Shown piece after piece: positions 13,160 through 13,218 of a stretch of DNA of 13,218 nt (position 1 is the first letter of the stretch; every line of letters starts with the position of its first letter). The stretch lies in the NCBI GenBank assembly GCA_019057735.1, contig JAHLWV010000040.1, positions 1-13,218 on the forward strand. The letters run 5' to 3'. The position numbers were made by a program, and so were the translations under genes. The notes below the pieces were generated by a model. It was not told the origin of the DNA. It was given only the letters and a program-made list of their open reading frames with translations, and searched no databases. This DNA is from Promethearchaeota archaeon (GTDB lineage Archaea > Asgardarchaeota > Lokiarchaeia > Sigynarchaeales > SOKP01).

Positions 13160-13218
13160 TTATTTTCCAAACGCTTCCTTGATGATTTTTACGCCTGAAA
13201 CTGCATCATCGGCGTAAA
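13160..13218 (-). CDS. C-terminal end of an unidentified protein (5' partial)
   Basis: On the minus strand the frame is open from the window edge to TAA at 13160-13162 and gives YADDAVSGVKIIKEAFGK. The residues look like a true amphipathic C-terminal helix with balanced charges, unlike the translations of nearby intergenic DNA. The ending resembles those of cobalamin-binding (corrinoid) proteins, where a GADxYxxDAxxAVxxAK helix closes the fold, but 18 residues are too few to assign a family. A short plus-strand reading frame covers the same bases and is the competing explanation. Confidence 0.5.
   Translation of the reverse strand, partial: YADDAVSGVKIIKEAFGK

Noticed and set aside
13134..13217. 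A 27-residue plus-strand reading frame (begins MRFVSCFRSYF) with a GAGGT element 6 bases before its ATG.
   Set aside because: The ribosome-binding-like site is good, but the peptide is Ser/Phe-rich with no recognisable pattern. The opposite strand reads as a convincing protein C-terminus over most of the same bases, so I prefer the minus-strand gene.
1..13218. Mobile element, CRISPR array, tRNA or rRNA gene.
   Set aside because: I looked for transposase or integrase motifs, regularly spaced direct repeats, tRNA cloverleaf signals and GC-rich RNA-like segments in the gaps and saw none. The only recurrent intergenic sequence is the short T-rich 3'-end motif.

Overview
The window looks like a piece of an AT-rich (roughly one-third GC by eye) anaerobic archaeal genome. 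Support comes from TATA-like boxes upstream of genes, T-rich 3' ends without clear hairpins, GGTGA/GAGGT-type ribosome binding sites, and an IscS of the lysine-less type known from Archaeoglobus fulgidus. It also carries a surface beta-propeller with many N-glycosylation sequons and a C-terminal membrane anchor. An Asgard (Lokiarchaeia-like) source is my best guess from general resemblance, but no marker gene here proves it.

Layout. Plus strand, 1-4744: the end of a rubredoxin-domain protein, a very short rubredoxin, a class A flavodiiron protein (FprA), an acyl-CoA dehydrogenase with a fused C-terminal rubredoxin, and a GPH-type MFS transporter. Minus strand, 11299 down to 4755: tusA, a cysteine-desulfurase homologue lacking the PLP lysine, an IscU fused to a degenerate thioredoxin-reductase-like domain, a four-module CoA-disulfide/persulfide reductase (disulfide reductase, rhodanese, TusA, rhodanese), rubrerythrin, desulfoferrodoxin, and the decayed 3' half of a HAD phosphatase gene. 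Plus strand again from 11632: a secreted seven-bladed SBBP-type propeller protein. The last 59 bases hold the C-terminus of an unidentified minus-strand gene.

How the genes may work together. One half is an oxygen and superoxide defence set: superoxide reductase makes peroxide, rubrerythrin reduces peroxide, and the flavodiiron protein reduces O2, all classically fed by rubredoxin. The dehydrogenase-rubredoxin fusion lies 17 bases behind fprA, which suggests that electrons from acyl-CoA oxidation could enter this rubredoxin pool directly. The other half is sulfur handling: persulfide carriers (two TusA and two rhodanese modules) sit beside an Fe-S assembly pair whose IscS cannot be a normal PLP desulfurase. 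This suggests that persulfide or sulfide, rather than free cysteine, supplies sulfur to IscU. The two halves are linked because Fe-S assembly and persulfide balance are main targets of oxygen.

The most notable points are the acyl-CoA dehydrogenase-rubredoxin fusion next to FprA, the IscU fusion with a dead reductase-like domain, the lysine-less IscS, and a shared 14-base 3'-end motif after three genes.
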